From Lyngbya sp. PCC 8106 (GTDB lineage Bacteria; Cyanobacteriota; Cyanobacteriia; Cyanobacteriales; Microcoleaceae): a stretch of 64,000 bases of DNA. Positions 26,739-34,700 of this stretch are shown in pieces. Both the position numbers and the translations under genes were made by a program. Each line of letters begins with the position of its first letter. Positions within the stretch are counted from its first letter, which is position 1. Where the stretch lies: the NCBI RefSeq assembly GCF_000169095.1, contig NZ_AAVU01000028.1, positions 25,884 to 89,883 of the forward strand, read 5' to 3'. The notes beneath the pieces are model-generated. The model searched no databases. It was not told the origin of the DNA and worked only from the letters and a program-made list of their open reading frames with translations.

Positions 26739-27410
26739 ATGAAAACGACTAAGATTAATATTCCTAAATACAAGCGATTAACTTTGACTATTTTAGTCAG
26801 TTCTACAACAATGCTGACTATATTATTACCAGGATTAGCACAGATAAAACCTGAATATTTCGCTGAAAATACCCAATTAGCCCAAGCTCCAGATCCCTGT
26901 CCAGATCCTCCCCGTATACCACCAGCAAAAGAAACAGAAAGAGTAACAGTTTCACGCTTGGGTATTTCATTTAATAAGCCCGTTAACTATCGATTAGAAG
27001 AAAATCCACGAGATAATAATTTAATATTGTTATATAATCCAGCAGATGATCATGTAATGGATTGTTATCAACGTAATAGAATAAGAGGTGGGGGTCATCG
27101 AACTCTACCTATAGCGATAAGAATAGAAACTTCTCCATCTAATACTTCCCTTCTTCCTGAAATAGGACGAACAATTATCCGTTTAGAAAATATCAGACCA
27201 ACAACAATTGCTAATCAAAAAGGTATGGTTTATGTCGTTAAGTCAATAATGGGTAGAAGCGACAATCTTGATACTTCTTTAGAAGCAAGTTTTCTAACAC
27301 CCAATCAGCAAAATAAAATCACAGTTTCCTTTTTTACCTATGGAGAACAAATTTCTCAAGTGGATCAACAAGCATTCAATGTAGTAGTTTCCTCGTTATC
27401 TCTGATTTAG
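26739..27410 (+). CDS. Exported protein of unknown function
   Basis: A 223-residue protein. CAGGAGG precedes the ATG. A hydrophobic segment (LTILVSSTTMLTILLPGLAQ, residues about 15-36) is a signal peptide. The mature start is Pro/Cys-rich (APDPCPDPPRIPP). The rest (VSRLGISFNKPVNYRLEE, GMVYVVKSIM, ITVSFFTYGEQ) is beta-rich, a pattern reminiscent of PsbP-like or DUF1795 folds, which I cannot confirm. It is the second of four small exported-protein genes in tandem (26417-28651). Confidence 0.55.
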   Translation: MKTTKINIPKYKRLTLTILVSSTTMLTILLPGLAQIKPEYFAENTQLAQAPDPCPDPPRIPPAKETERVTVSRLGISFNKPVNYRLEENPRDNNLILLYNPADDHVMDCYQRNRIRGGGHRTLPIAIRIETSPSNTSLLPEIGRTIIRLENIRPTTIANQKGMVYVVKSIMGRSDNLDTSLEASFLTPNQQNKITVSFFTYGEQISQVDQQAFNVVVSSLSLI

Positions 27411-27432
27411 CCTTTTATTCTACTTAAATCCA

Positions 27433-28017
27433 ATGAAAATATTCTGTTTTCATCAAAATCAACCTCTTTCTCGAACACTATTCTACTTCAGTCTTTCTCT
27501 GATTGGATTAGCCTTGATCTTATGTATGGCGATCGCTTCCGTTAATGCTCAAGCTAAATTAACAGAACAATCCAAAGTGTCTATTTATGGGATTGGCTCA
27601 GTACGAGCCGGAATGACAATTGCTGAAGCTTACAGTGCCGCAGGAACTCCTTTGATTAAAGGAAACAGTGGTGGAGAAAGATATGGCTGTTTTTACTATA
27701 AACCACAGGGAGGGCCAGAAGGAGTTAGTTTTATGGTCAGAAACGGTAAAATTGCCACAGTTGGTATTAGTAATCAACGGATTACAACCGTTAGTGGAGC
27801 AAAAATTGGAGATACGGAGCAAAGAATCTACTCGCTTTATCCTGGGCAAATTCAAGTAACTAAGACTTTTGGAATGGGTAATGCTTTAACATTTATTCCT
27901 ACTTCTGTCTCAGATAAAAATTATCGTCTTATTTTTGAAACAGATAAAGAAGGTTTTGTTCGGTCTTTTAGATCGGGTCAACTTCCTGAAGTTGAATTTA
28001 TTGAAGGATGCTCATAA
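27433..28017 (+). CDS. Exported protein, possible BamE/SmpA-like fold
   Basis: A 194-residue protein with an N-terminal hydrophobic segment (LSLIGLALILCMAIASVNAQ). The motif YGIGSVRAGMTIAEAYSAAG resembles the G-x-T/M-x-x-E/Q-x-x-x-x-x-G turn of small SmpA/OmlA-like outer-membrane assembly domains, but length and context do not prove it. Late cysteines occur at YGCFYY and EGCS and may pair. It starts 22 bases after the preceding exported protein and is probably in the same transcript. Confidence 0.5.
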   Translation: MKIFCFHQNQPLSRTLFYFSLSLIGLALILCMAIASVNAQAKLTEQSKVSIYGIGSVRAGMTIAEAYSAAGTPLIKGNSGGERYGCFYYKPQGGPEGVSFMVRNGKIATVGISNQRITTVSGAKIGDTEQRIYSLYPGQIQVTKTFGMGNALTFIPTSVSDKNYRLIFETDKEGFVRSFRSGQLPEVEFIEGCS

Positions 28018-28090
28018 AGTTTACTACAACATCAAGGGCGAGGAAATATGATTTTATATTGGTACCTAACAGCAAAAAGAGAGAAAAGGT

Positions 28091-28651
28091 ATGAGAAAAC
28101 AAAAGAGAAACTTTTTGGCTACAGTGACCTCTTTGGTGCTTTTCAGTACAGTTTTATTAACAAAAAACGTTTCGGTAAATTCTGAACCTGCACCGATATT
28201 TACACCAATTCTCAGAGATATTCAAAATCAACTTCCTAAAGGAATGGTGCTGCGTTTACCTTCTAGGGTAAATATCAGAAATATACCAATTTATCCCCAA
28301 GTTGTTACAACTATCCCTGGACGGTTTGCAGTTTCCTTAAATACACAGCCAAACTGTATGGATAGAGTTTGTCAATTGGGAATTATATCAGTTGCTGAGA
28401 ATCCTGAATCTAATAATATACTGCGTTCTCGTCCAATCTTTTCCAAGACTGATATAGAAAGAATTAGAGCCATTAGACATGAGGTTCAACTTGACTATCA
28501 ATCGTCCCAATTAAATCCCCTATTTTTTCCGATAAAGGTTCGGTTTCAGGCTGGGACTGAGAAAGTTGATTTACAATCCAATTTTCAGGGGTTAAACCTT
28601 GTTTTTGGGCAACTTCTAAGAGAGCTTGGTAAGTTTTTTCAGATAGGGTAA
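28091..28651 (+). CDS. Exported protein whose 3' end runs into an antitoxin gene on the other strand
   Basis: A 186-codon frame. Residues 1-30 form a signal peptide (FLATVTSLVLFSTVLLTKNV). Residues 35-125 (LPKGMVLRLPSRVNIRNIPI, RFAVSLNTQPNCMDRVCQLG) look like a natural secreted domain. From about residue 130 (position 28480) the frame is antisense to the minus-strand gene at 28473-28667, so the last 55 residues are unlikely to be original. I read this as a gene truncated at a recombination junction. The family is not recognised. Confidence 0.45.
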   Translation: MRKQKRNFLATVTSLVLFSTVLLTKNVSVNSEPAPIFTPILRDIQNQLPKGMVLRLPSRVNIRNIPIYPQVVTTIPGRFAVSLNTQPNCMDRVCQLGIISVAENPESNNILRSRPIFSKTDIERIRAIRHEVQLDYQSSQLNPLFFPIKVRFQAGTEKVDLQSNFQGLNLVFGQLLRELGKFFQIG

Positions 28652-28667
28652 TGGTATGTTCTGCCAT
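28473..28667 (-). pseudogene. Antitoxin-like small protein, C-terminally truncated
   Basis: ATG at 28667 gives a 64-residue protein: MAEHTITLSEKTYQALLEVA, TPENWIVNQLSQ, LSEKIGDLIGTIDSQVEPHV. This resembles small cyanobacterial antitoxin/RHH-type proteins paired with PIN or RelE toxins. Relatives I recall continue beyond the IDSxxEPH region by some 15-25 residues, whereas this one stops at once, exactly where the exported-protein gene on the other strand loses its own sequence. Both appear cut by the same junction. No toxin gene lies downstream on this strand. Confidence 0.5.
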
Positions 28668-28905
28668 GATTTTACTCGGTTCGCTTGATATTATTTTAAC
28701 AACGCTCAATGTTAATTTAAGTTATTTATAATAAATCATATTACGGTGATCACACAAATTCTCCAAAGGTTGTAGCATAAATGTAAAAACTGGGTTTTGT
28801 GCGGGAAATTTTGTATCCTCATCGAGATTTCCCTAGAAACCCGCTTTCTTTGTACTTGCAGTGATCGCCCTAGCATAAAATAGAGTGAGTTGACCTTTAT
28901 CTATA

Positions 28906-29379
28906 ATGAGTGAAACGGTTTATATCGAAACAAGTATCTTGGGGTATCTAACCGCCAGATCAACCAAAAACTTGATTATCGCTGCAAACATGGAGATTAC
29001 AAGGGACTGGTGGGAACTGCGCCGAAACGCTTTCACTCTCTATACATCAGAAGCTGTTTTAGACGAAGTAGCACAAGGAGATCCGGCGATCGCCGCCCAA
29101 CGACTACAAATTTTAGGTAATTTTCCTTTGCTAGCCTTGAATCAGGCGGTACAAGGCTTGGCAGCACAATTTTTAGCCCGAACCAATTTGCCCCCTAAAG
29201 CCAAGATAGATGCGATCCACATCGCTGCCGCAACCGTTCACGGCATGGATTATTTGTTAACATGGAACTGCAAGCACATCGCCAATGCTCAACTTCAAGG
29301 AAAACTAGCAGAAATTAGTCTTGATTTTGGCTATGTTCTGCCTGTTCTATGTACGCCCAACGAACTGATGGGAGATTAG
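28906..29379 (+). CDS. PIN-domain toxin (VapC-like)
   Basis: A 157-residue protein. The N-terminal VYIETSILGYLTAR (a PIN start with Glu replacing the usual Asp: ETS), an internal acidic residue (SEAVLDEVAQGDP), KIDAIHIAAATVHGMDYLLT and TWNCKHIANA keep the PIN active-site order. Such proteins cut RNA, often tRNA or mRNA, until neutralised by a partner. The gene is followed three bases later by a 74-codon gene that is the likely antitoxin. A HIP1-like site in the coding part suggests long residence. Confidence 0.8.
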   Translation: MSETVYIETSILGYLTARSTKNLIIAANMEITRDWWELRRNAFTLYTSEAVLDEVAQGDPAIAAQRLQILGNFPLLALNQAVQGLAAQFLARTNLPPKAKIDAIHIAAATVHGMDYLLTWNCKHIANAQLQGKLAEISLDFGYVLPVLCTPNELMGD

Positions 29380-29382
29380 TCC

Positions 29383-29607
29383 ATGTGGAAAGATGAAATT
29401 GTCGAAGAAATTCACCAAATTCGTGATAACTATGCCAAGTCTTTCAACTACGATTTGAATGCCATATTTGAAGACCTACGCAAAAAGCAAGCAGAAAGCG
29501 GCAAAGAAGTTGTTACTTTGTCGCGCAAACCCGGAGTAAAAAGTCGTTGGAGTAGACCCTATCTTGATGGTGAAACAAAGGAAAACAGCCACCCATCATC
29601 AACTTAG
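29383..29607 (+). CDS. Putative antitoxin partner of the PIN protein
   Basis: A 74-residue protein starting 3 bases after the PIN stop. MWKDEIVEEIHQIRDNYAKS with FNYDLNAIFEDLRKKQ forms acidic helices; the C-terminus (GVKSRWSRPYLDG) is basic and aromatic. Toxin-first order with a small downstream partner is known for cyanobacterial PIN systems. There is no obvious DNA-binding domain, so regulation of the pair is unclear. The assignment rests on position and size. Confidence 0.6.
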   Translation: MWKDEIVEEIHQIRDNYAKSFNYDLNAIFEDLRKKQAESGKEVVTLSRKPGVKSRWSRPYLDGETKENSHPSST

Positions 29608-29731
29608 CCGTTAGGTTGTTTGAGTCTTGATCGCGTAGCAACAAGTGATCGAATCGGCTCGGGATTGCTAAAAAAATTCCGCTCAATTCTCAGAAATGAA
29701 ACGTTTTAACTCATCGCTTCTGGGTCAACCA

Positions 29732-29968
29732 TCAGTCTTGAAGTTCAGCAACATGATCATTTTCATACTGTTCAATTAAAACGCCGATAATCTCCATCAG
29801 TGAAGCCAGGGGATGCTGTTCAATTTCCCCCACTTCATCAATTAATTTATCCAGCCAATCAACCAGATATTGATAACTCACTTCATCGCGGGGAATGACT
29901 AATTTCGTCGCCCGGCGCTGCCACAATTTTTGAGTCTCATCAATCCTCAACATTTTTACTCTCTTCAT
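29732..29968 (-). CDS. Short protein resembling the N-terminal part of HigA-like (COG5499) antitoxins
   Basis: A 78-residue protein. LDKLIDEVGEIEQHPLASLM followed by EIIGVLIEQYENDHVAEL resembles the helical N-terminal part of cyanobacterial HTH antitoxins of the COG5499 type, but the helix-turn-helix that normally follows is absent because the frame stops at LQD. It may be a truncated antitoxin or a separate small regulator. A second ATG at codon 6 is another possible start. No toxin gene is adjacent on the minus strand. Confidence 0.45.
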   Translation of the reverse strand: MKRVKMLRIDETQKLWQRRATKLVIPRDEVSYQYLVDWLDKLIDEVGEIEQHPLASLMEIIGVLIEQYENDHVAELQD

Positions 29969-30201
29969 TGCTTGTGATGAGGTGCATAATGAAACTCAGG
30001 GATATTCCCCAATTCTATCATAGTTTTAAATGTCGGCGATCGCACTTTTCAACCCCTCCTCAAAATAACTGCGATCACGCTATTTTTGGGGGAAATCCGT
30101 TAGCAACTGGGTTTTTGAGTATTTCTCAGAAGTTACCGAATTTTTGAGTGATCGGATAATATTATTATGGTAATACATGAGTTTATCTTTGATTTTTTGC
30201 A

Positions 30202-31356
30202 ATGGCTAAAATGTTTATTGATTTGTTTTCAGGTGCGGGAGGAATGTCCTGCGGTTTAGAACAAGCGGGGTTTGAATGTATATTAGGAATTGACCAGGAT
30301 AAAGCCTCTTTAGAAACTTTTCAAGCCAATCATCATCACGCTAATATTATTTGTGGAGATTTGCGAGAAATTACACTAGAAGACATTTACGAACAAATTG
30401 ACAATCAAACCGTTGATTTAATTTGTGGTGGGCCTCCCTGTCAGGGTTTTTCAACGATTGGGGCGAACGATAACCGCGACAAACGCAATTTTTTATTCTT
30501 TGAATTTCTGAGAATTGTTACCGCTTTTAAACCGGATTATTTAATCATGGAAAATGTCACAGGGTTACTGTCTCGAAACAACGAACCCACCCTTTCATTA
30601 ATTCTGAATTCTTTTGCGGAGTTGGGATATACTATCGAAGTCAGAGTTTTAGCCGCCCATCATTACGGAGTTCCTCAAGCGAGAAGACGAACAATCTTTC
30701 TCGGAAATCGGTTTGGGGTTCAAAATTGTTATCCCCAAAAACAGTTTAAAGATTCTCCCAAAGATAGCGAAAATTTACCCGCAGCGAGAACGGTTGGTTG
30801 GGCGTTTGAGAACTTGTTAGCCTGTCAAAATACAACGTTTAACCACGATATTCAAACCGCAAAAATTACTAACGAACTTGAACGAAAACGAATTCATCAC
30901 ATCCCAGAAGGACAAGGAATTCGCTATCAAAAAGATGAATTAGCCTATCTTCCCCGTGAACTGTGGTTTAATGTAGATTGGGAGAATTTACGAGAACAAC
31001 GGTTTCGAGAAACCAAATTAAAACGATTGGATAGAAACGCCGTTTCTAACACCATCAACACCAGTCGCACCACTTACTATCATCCCACAGAACATCGCTA
31101 TTTAACCGTTAGAGAAGCAGCAGCAATTCAATCTTTCCCCCCCGAGTTTATTTTCAAAGGAAGCCTAACCCAACAATGGAGACAAATTGGCAATGCAGTT
31201 CCGCCCCTGTTCGCTAAAGCTATTGGAGAAGGAATTTTAAGCTTAGATGAACAAAAACATCAACTCGAAAAAACAGACTTTATTCAAGATATTTCTGAAA
31301 TTCGATCTAAAGCATTTTCTTACCGAAACTCAGCCCAGTCACCCTTGATCAATTAA
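30202..31356 (+). CDS. DNA (cytosine-5) methyltransferase
   Basis: A 384-residue C5 methyltransferase. Motif I DLFSGAGGMSCGLEQAGF, motif IV GGPPCQGFS with the catalytic Cys80, motif VI ENVTG, motif VIII QARRRTIFLG, and motifs IX-X (LTVREAAAIQSFPPEF; QIGNAVPP) are all present. The target-recognition region lies at about 190-290. It methylates cytosine in a short DNA site that cannot be read from the sequence. No restriction endonuclease is next to it, so it looks like a solitary methyltransferase, as is common in cyanobacteria. Confidence 0.92.
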   Translation: MAKMFIDLFSGAGGMSCGLEQAGFECILGIDQDKASLETFQANHHHANIICGDLREITLEDIYEQIDNQTVDLICGGPPCQGFSTIGANDNRDKRNFLFFEFLRIVTAFKPDYLIMENVTGLLSRNNEPTLSLILNSFAELGYTIEVRVLAAHHYGVPQARRRTIFLGNRFGVQNCYPQKQFKDSPKDSENLPAARTVGWAFENLLACQNTTFNHDIQTAKITNELERKRIHHIPEGQGIRYQKDELAYLPRELWFNVDWENLREQRFRETKLKRLDRNAVSNTINTSRTTYYHPTEHRYLTVREAAAIQSFPPEFIFKGSLTQQWRQIGNAVPPLFAKAIGEGILSLDEQKHQLEKTDFIQDISEIRSKAFSYRNSAQSPLIN

Positions 31357-31522
31357 TCTCCGTTTTATTAGAACGCGGACGCCTCATTCCTTTAGAAATA
31401 ATCGCCAAGAATACTCCCGTCAAAATTGATAATTCCCAATGAGTCTGAACTGTTGTCAATGTTAGTGAACCCAGAATCAGTAAACCAATGGGTGTATATC
31501 GAATCCATTTCATTTTAGACAT
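31349..31522 (-). CDS. Small membrane protein
   Basis: About 57 residues from ATG 31522, which has AAAGGACAGAG upstream; the frame is open to 31555. Two hydrophobic stretches (YTPIGLLILGSLTLTTV and LSILTGVFLAIISKGM) suggest a two-span membrane protein with a basic tail. The family is unrecognised. Its stop overlaps the methyltransferase stop by 8 bases on opposite strands. A degenerate copy of its 5' end and leader occurs at 31776-31880. Confidence 0.55.
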   Translation of the reverse strand: MSKMKWIRYTPIGLLILGSLTLTTVQTHWELSILTGVFLAIISKGMRRPRSNKTEIN

Positions 31523-31775
31523 ATCTCTGTCCTTTGTCGTAAAATTTTTAATCACATCAATGTCATTGTCACAACTTTGAATTATACAAGATTTTCAAAT
31601 GATTTGTACTGAGCTTTTTTTGATATTTATTTTCTGGCAATATCAATCAGTTCTGCAACTCAGAATCCTCCAGAATATTGTTTCTAGTATAATTCATTTG
31701 CCTTCAATTTCAGCTTGAGGTTAAATACGTTATGCAAACTTAGAGATGATAGACTCTGGCAGAATCAACTGATGC

Positions 31776-31880
31776 GTGTATATCAAATCCATGTTATTTT
31801 AGACCTATCCCTGCGCTTTGATCTAAAAATTTCAATTACTTTAATACAAATTAGACAGCTTTGAACTATAATATAAAGAC
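31776..31880. repeat. Degenerate direct duplicate of 31492-31590
   Basis: The segment GTGTATATCRAATCCAT, then TTTTAGAC.TATC.CTG, then CTTTG.{n}TAAAA, then ACTTTGAA/GCTTTGAACTATA appears first at 31492-31590 and again, with many changes, at 31776-31880, in the same orientation 284 bases away. It corresponds to the start codon and leader of the small membrane protein, so the second copy looks like the remnant of a duplicated gene start. The rest of the gap 31591-31948 is AT-rich and holds only the miaB promoter region. Confidence 0.6.
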
Positions 31881-31948
31881 TAAACTCATCAATCGGTAGC
31901 AAAATACATCCTCTTGTTTGCGAGGCGAATCTGAAAATTAACGATAAA

Positions 31949-33307
31949 ATGACTACAACTCCCCGTCGCTATCACATCACCACCTTCGGCTGTCAAATGA
32001 ACAAAGCCGACTCAGAACGCATGGCTGGAATTTTAGAAGAAATGGGGTTACTTTTCACCGCAGACCCCAACGAAGCGGATGTCGTTCTCTACAATACTTG
32101 TACCATTCGCGACAACGCTGAACACAAAGTCTATTCCTATTTGGGAAGACAAGCCAAACGTAAACACAAACAACCCAATTTAACCCTAATTCTCGCCGGA
32201 TGTGTCGCCCAACAAGAAGGTCAAACGCTACTCAGACGGGTGCCTGAACTGGATTTAGTCATGGGGCCACAACACGCCAACCGTCTACAAGAATTATTAG
32301 AACAGGTTGATGAGGGGAATCAAGTTGTTGCCACTGAACCGATTCATATTGTTGAAGATATCACAAAACCTCGTCGAGATAGTAATGTTACGGCTTGGGT
32401 GAATGTGATTTATGGCTGCAATGAACGCTGTACTTATTGTGTGGTTCCGAATGTACGCGGAATTGAACAGTCAAGAACTCCCGAAGCCATTCGCAGCGAA
32501 ATGGAAGAATTAGGGCGTTTGGGTTATAAAGAAATCACATTATTAGGTCAAAATATTGATGCTTATGGGCGAGATTTACCCGGTTCTACACCTGAAGGAC
32601 GCCACAAACATACCTTAACCGATTTGTTGTCTTTTGTTCACGATGTCCCCGGAATTGAACGTTTGCGGTTTGCTACCAGTCATCCTCGTTATTTTACCGA
32701 ACGTTTGATTAAAGCTTGTGCAGAACTTCCTAAAGTTTGTGAACATTTTCACATTCCGTTTCAGTCGGGTGATAACCAAATTTTGAAGGCGATGTCACGG
32801 GGATATACTCACGAAAAATATCGTCGCATTATTAATACTGTTCGTGAATATATGCCGGATGCGTCTATTAGTGCCGATGCAATTGTTGGGTTTCCGGGTG
32901 AAACCGAAGAACAGTTTGAAAATACTTTAAAGTTGGTTGATGATATCGGATTTGATTTGTTGAATACTGCGGCTTATTCACCGCGTCCAGGAACCCCGGC
33001 GGCGTTGTGGGAAAATCAAGTTCCAGATGACGTAAAAGCAGATCGTTTACAACAATTAAATCATTTAGTTGGGGTAAAAGCTGCTGAACGATCACAACGG
33101 TACTTCGGACGCATTGAAGAAGTGTTAGTAGAAGGGGAAAACCCCAGAGATCCCTCTCAGGTGATGGGACGGACACGGGGAAACCGTTTAACCTTTTTTG
33201 TGGGAAATCTTGCGGAATTGAAGGGTAAAGTCTTGAAAGTGAAAGTAACAGAAGTGCGGCCGTTTAGCCTCACTGCTGAAGCAATTGAGTTATGTTTAAG
33301 CCGATGA
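31949..33307 (+). CDS. miaB: tRNA-2-methylthio-N6-dimethylallyladenosine synthase
   Basis: A 452-residue radical-SAM methylthiotransferase that adds the methylthio group to i6A37 of tRNAs reading UNN codons. The N-terminal UPF0004 domain has the cysteines for the second cluster (TFGCQMNK, YNTCTIRDN, LAGCVAQQE). The radical-SAM motif is YGCNERCTYCVVP. FATSHPRYFT, HIPFQSGDNQILKAMSRGYT and DAIVGFPGETEEQF are typical. The C-terminal TRAM domain is at about 380-450. Its stop overlaps the next gene start as ATGA, so the two are translationally coupled. Confidence 0.95.
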   Translation: MTTTPRRYHITTFGCQMNKADSERMAGILEEMGLLFTADPNEADVVLYNTCTIRDNAEHKVYSYLGRQAKRKHKQPNLTLILAGCVAQQEGQTLLRRVPELDLVMGPQHANRLQELLEQVDEGNQVVATEPIHIVEDITKPRRDSNVTAWVNVIYGCNERCTYCVVPNVRGIEQSRTPEAIRSEMEELGRLGYKEITLLGQNIDAYGRDLPGSTPEGRHKHTLTDLLSFVHDVPGIERLRFATSHPRYFTERLIKACAELPKVCEHFHIPFQSGDNQILKAMSRGYTHEKYRRIINTVREYMPDASISADAIVGFPGETEEQFENTLKLVDDIGFDLLNTAAYSPRPGTPAALWENQVPDDVKADRLQQLNHLVGVKAAERSQRYFGRIEEVLVEGENPRDPSQVMGRTRGNRLTFFVGNLAELKGKVLKVKVTEVRPFSLTAEAIELCLSR

Positions 33308-33837
33308 TTACTAAAATTATTAAAGCAAATCCTAGCAACGTTCGCAAGTTAAGTGCGTTGTTAATGTTGGGTGTAATTTGGATGGGAACGATGGCTTGTG
33401 AAAGTTCATCTTTGGTCTTTAAACAAAATCCGACAAAAACGGCTTTCTTTGATCAAAACTCGGTTCCCAGTTTACCTCAACCCATAGAAAATGGTGATTA
33501 TCGTCGTTCATCTCAGATGACTTGGGAAGCTGTTGATGCTGACCCCAATGGGTTGAATTGTCATTCTCTCGATCTAACCTACGAACAACTGATTGATCCT
33601 CGCAATTCGGTTGAATTTAATATTGGAAAGTGGCCTGTAGTTGGGGCTTTGAAACAAGGACAAGACTTTGAAATTAATCCGGGTCCTGCTGGATTTGGGG
33701 TGGTTTATGATACCAAACAAAACCCCTGGATGTATGTAGAAAATATCGCCGGAGAAAACGGCCCAAGTAATTGTTTTGTGCGGGCAAATCGTCGCTTTGT
33801 TCAGCCGATTTCAGTGAATGTTTTTAATCAAGGGTGA
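33304..33837 (+). CDS. Putative lipoprotein coupled to miaB
   Basis: About 177 residues. I choose ATG 33304 because it overlaps the miaB stop (ATGA); an ATG at 33292 in the same frame is possible. The signal LSALLMLGVIWMGTMAC has a lipobox (GTMA-C). The mature part (QMTWEAVDADPNGLNCHSLD, IGKWPVVGALKQGQDFEIN, GPSNCFVRANRRFVQPI) is an SH3-like pattern known from cyanobacterial exported proteins of unknown function. The link with miaB is probably only transcriptional. Confidence 0.65.
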   Translation: MITKIIKANPSNVRKLSALLMLGVIWMGTMACESSSLVFKQNPTKTAFFDQNSVPSLPQPIENGDYRRSSQMTWEAVDADPNGLNCHSLDLTYEQLIDPRNSVEFNIGKWPVVGALKQGQDFEINPGPAGFGVVYDTKQNPWMYVENIAGENGPSNCFVRANRRFVQPISVNVFNQG

Positions 33838-33854
33838 ACTACCCATCACCAACG

Positions 33855-34205
33855 CTATTCGCTTATGGCGTGGGCTTCTGATTTCGCAGGGGAACGCCTC
33901 AGCTTAGACTTTCGTCCCGGCTTTGGTCTGACTTCCCCGACCTCAGCAGCAGTCCCGGTTCCCGAGACTGATAGAATTCTAATGCCTTCTGCTCTGATAT
34001 TTATCGCCGCGTTTTCGTCTCTGTCGTGATGAGTGCCGCAATTTGGACAAGTCCAACTTCTGATCTCTAGCGGCATTTCACCAATTTGATAATGACAATT
34101 TGAGCAGAGTTTTGAACTGGGAAACCATCGATCAATTTCTATCAATACCTTGCCCTCTTTCTCGAGCTTATAAGACAAGAAGTTGACAAACGTTCCCCAT
34201 CCAAC
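33855..34205 (-). pseudogene. C-terminal half of the split outer tnpB
   Basis: Reading the minus strand from about 34205 gives VGWGTFVNFLSYKLEKEGKV, then the zinc ribbon (LCSNCH, TCPNCGTHH) and the third RuvC Asp (DRDENAAINI), ending at 33855 with a basic tail. It lacks the N-terminal 289 codons, which sit at 38430-39296. Together (289 + 117 codons) they rebuild a 405-residue TnpB, the only disruption being the 4.2-kb insert. An ATG at 34178 lies within the fragment but is not an original start. Confidence 0.85.
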
Positions 34206-34225
34206 TGTCTGCCGATAAGGGGTCG

Positions 34226-34253
34226 CCCGTTATAACCCTCCGGGTTTAACGGG
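34226..34253. repeat. Left-end hairpin of the IS605-type element
   Basis: CCCGTTATAACCC and GGGTTTAACGGG pair around TC with one mismatch/bulge. A further CCGATAA (34212-34218) and TTATCGG (34261-34267) lie outside it. Subterminal hairpins are what TnpA recognises in single-strand transposition of IS200/IS605 elements. Confidence 0.65.
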
Positions 34254-34260
34254 TGGGGAA

Positions 34261-34671
34261 TTATCGGATAGGGTCTTGATCTTCGACATATTTTTTTAAC
34301 TGTTCGACAGTTACGCCTCCACAAGAAGCCAGAAAGTATGAGCCAGTCCAGAAAACTGGCTTTTTGTAAAACTTAGCCAGATGTTCAGGATATTCTTTTC
34401 GGATTAATCGACTAGATACTGTTTTCAAGTTAGCGATTAATTTACTTAGATGAACTTGAGGGGCGTAGGTGAACAGTAAGTGAACATGATCACTTTCTCC
34501 GTTGAATTCAATTAATCTACATCCCCACTTCTGGAAGGTTTCATTAAATATTATGTTTAACCTATCTAGCATCTGTTGTGAAATGGCTTTTTTACGGTAT
34601 TTTGTCACCAAAACCATGTGAGCGGCAAGAGAATAGACAGACCTAAAACCTTTTTCGTAGTTGGTTGTCAT
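34261..34671 (-). CDS. tnpA: IS200/IS605 transposase TnpA (Y1 HUH)
   Basis: A full-length 136-residue Y1 transposase. The HUH motif is SDHVHLLF (about 60-67), and the catalytic tyrosine is in TVEQLKKYVEDQ near the C-terminus. VFWTGSYFLASCGG is the conserved region between them. It excises and joins single-stranded DNA at element ends during replication. The gene is intact, so the element could still move. It is divergent from tnpB exon 1 with 29 bases between the starts. Confidence 0.92.
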   Translation of the reverse strand: MTTNYEKGFRSVYSLAAHMVLVTKYRKKAISQQMLDRLNIIFNETFQKWGCRLIEFNGESDHVHLLFTYAPQVHLSKLIANLKTVSSRLIRKEYPEHLAKFYKKPVFWTGSYFLASCGGVTVEQLKKYVEDQDPIR

Positions 34672-34700
34672 AAAAAGCGGTAAATGATCTGATCAGGTCT

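Noticed and set aside
29168..29320. PIN protein lacking the usual first Asp
   Set aside because: The ETS motif at the start can replace the Asp functionally, and the other acidic positions are present, so I did not call it inactive.
33855..34178. Independent small zinc-ribbon gene starting at ATG 34178
   Set aside because: The coding similarity extends upstream of that ATG to the insert boundary and matches the missing end of the split tnpB exactly.
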